A program made the translations under genes and the position numbers. Below the pieces are notes generated by a model. The model had not been told where the DNA came from. It did no database searches and saw nothing but the letters and a program-made list of their open reading frames with translations. Shown here one piece after another: positions 63,765-64,000 of a stretch of 64,000 nucleotides of DNA (positions within the stretch are counted from its first letter, which is position 1; each line of letters opens with the position of its first letter). The DNA lies in assembly GCF_040706555.1 (NCBI RefSeq), contig NZ_JAPDRH010000004.1, positions 124,001 through 188,000 on the forward strand, written 5' to 3'. Source of the stretch: Lentisalinibacter salinarum. Its GTDB lineage: Bacteria; Pseudomonadota; Gammaproteobacteria; Steroidobacterales; Woeseiaceae.

Positions 63765-64000
63765 GTGAGTGCGCAGTCACAACCGTCCGTCGCGGCCGAC
63801 GTTGCCGTGGAGCAAAGCCGATACGAAGCGGAATTTCCCGCCGTTGGCCGTCGTTGGGTGCCCGTCAAGGACGATCTGGCAAACGCACTGACCTGCGACG
63901 TGGAGGATTATTTCCAGGTTTCGGCCTTCGAGCACCTCGTGCCGAAATCGGCCTGGGGTGAGCATGAGTGCCGCATCCCCCGCAATGTCGACCGTGCGCT
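63765..64000 (+). CDS. XrtA-system polysaccharide deacetylase, N-terminal part
   Basis: Runs off the right edge after 78 codons. The start is GTG 63765. From residue 40 the sequence DDLANALTCDVEDYFQVSAFEHLVP (seen as NALTCDVEDYFQV and FEHLVP) followed by CRIPRNVDRAL is the signature of the PEP-CTERM-associated polysaccharide deacetylase with DUF3473 (TIGR03006 by recognition). The metal-binding Asp-Asp of the deacetylase fold, CDVEDYF here, shows a Val-Glu where classical enzymes have DD. The catalytic domain continues outside the window. Confidence 0.85.
   Translation, partial: MSAQSQPSVAADVAVEQSRYEAEFPAVGRRWVPVKDDLANALTCDVEDYFQVSAFEHLVPKSAWGEHECRIPRNVDRA

Overview
The window is high-GC DNA from a Gram-negative bacterium that secretes exopolysaccharide, most likely a gammaproteobacterium. 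The evidence is wbpL/wbpM-type O-antigen genes, hflK/hflC, lipoproteins and TonB-dependent receptors, and much of an XrtA/PEP-CTERM exosortase-linked polysaccharide system. Genus cannot be read from the sequence alone.

Layout. (1) 1-6.0 kb: the 3' end of an O-antigen type locus (epimerase fragment, wbpL-like, wbpM-like), then ugd and a monofunctional mannose-1-phosphate guanylyltransferase. (2) 6.2-15.4 kb: secreted alpha/beta hydrolase, penicillin-acylase family protein, hflK-hflC, a ParDE toxin-antitoxin pair and a phosphohexomutase. (3) 15.5-26.1 kb: DUF4382 lipoprotein, two PEP-CTERM proteins, wecB, tRNA-Val(CAC), serA with a D-2-hydroxyglutarate dehydrogenase-like flavoprotein, a Ser/Thr kinase with a TPR-type tail, and a VanZ-like membrane protein. 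(4) 26.4-32.1 kb: EpsB-type sugar transferase, the PrsK histidine kinase and a TonB-dependent receptor. (5) 32.2-49.3 kb: one long run of 14 minus-strand genes. It contains a dockerin-bearing alpha/alpha-barrel protein, a cohesin-like PEP-CTERM protein, a GspC-like protein, a two-component pair, a second alpha/alpha-barrel protein and a MoxR/DUF58/BatA/VWA module with three membrane proteins of unknown function. This is the best candidate for an undescribed system. (6) 49.6-55.7 kb: DUF3303 and VTT proteins, then an operon of radical SAM enzyme, methyltransferase, YdjY-domain protein and TonB receptor. (7) 55.9-64 kb: tRNA-Val(UAC) and the main XrtA operon (prsT, polysaccharide export, chain length, tyrosine kinase, outer-membrane barrel, deacetylase), which runs off the right edge. 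The exosortase itself and prsR are not in the window.

Regulation ties these parts together. Sigma-54 type -24/-12 elements (TGGCAC-N5-TTGC and close variants) lie just upstream of both PEP-CTERM genes at 17-19.6 kb, the TonB receptor at 30.2 kb, the dockerin protein and prsT. This fits the known link between PrsK/PrsR/RpoN and PEP-CTERM genes. Three CRP-type boxes (TGTGA-N6-TCACA, two of them perfect) lie upstream of the DUF4382 lipoprotein, epsB-prsK and prsT.

At least ten copies of a GTAG-type REP palindrome (GTAGGAGGGCCTTCAGGCCC and covarying forms) lie at gene ends. In two genes the REP supplies the stop codon, and in one it encodes the C-terminal tail.
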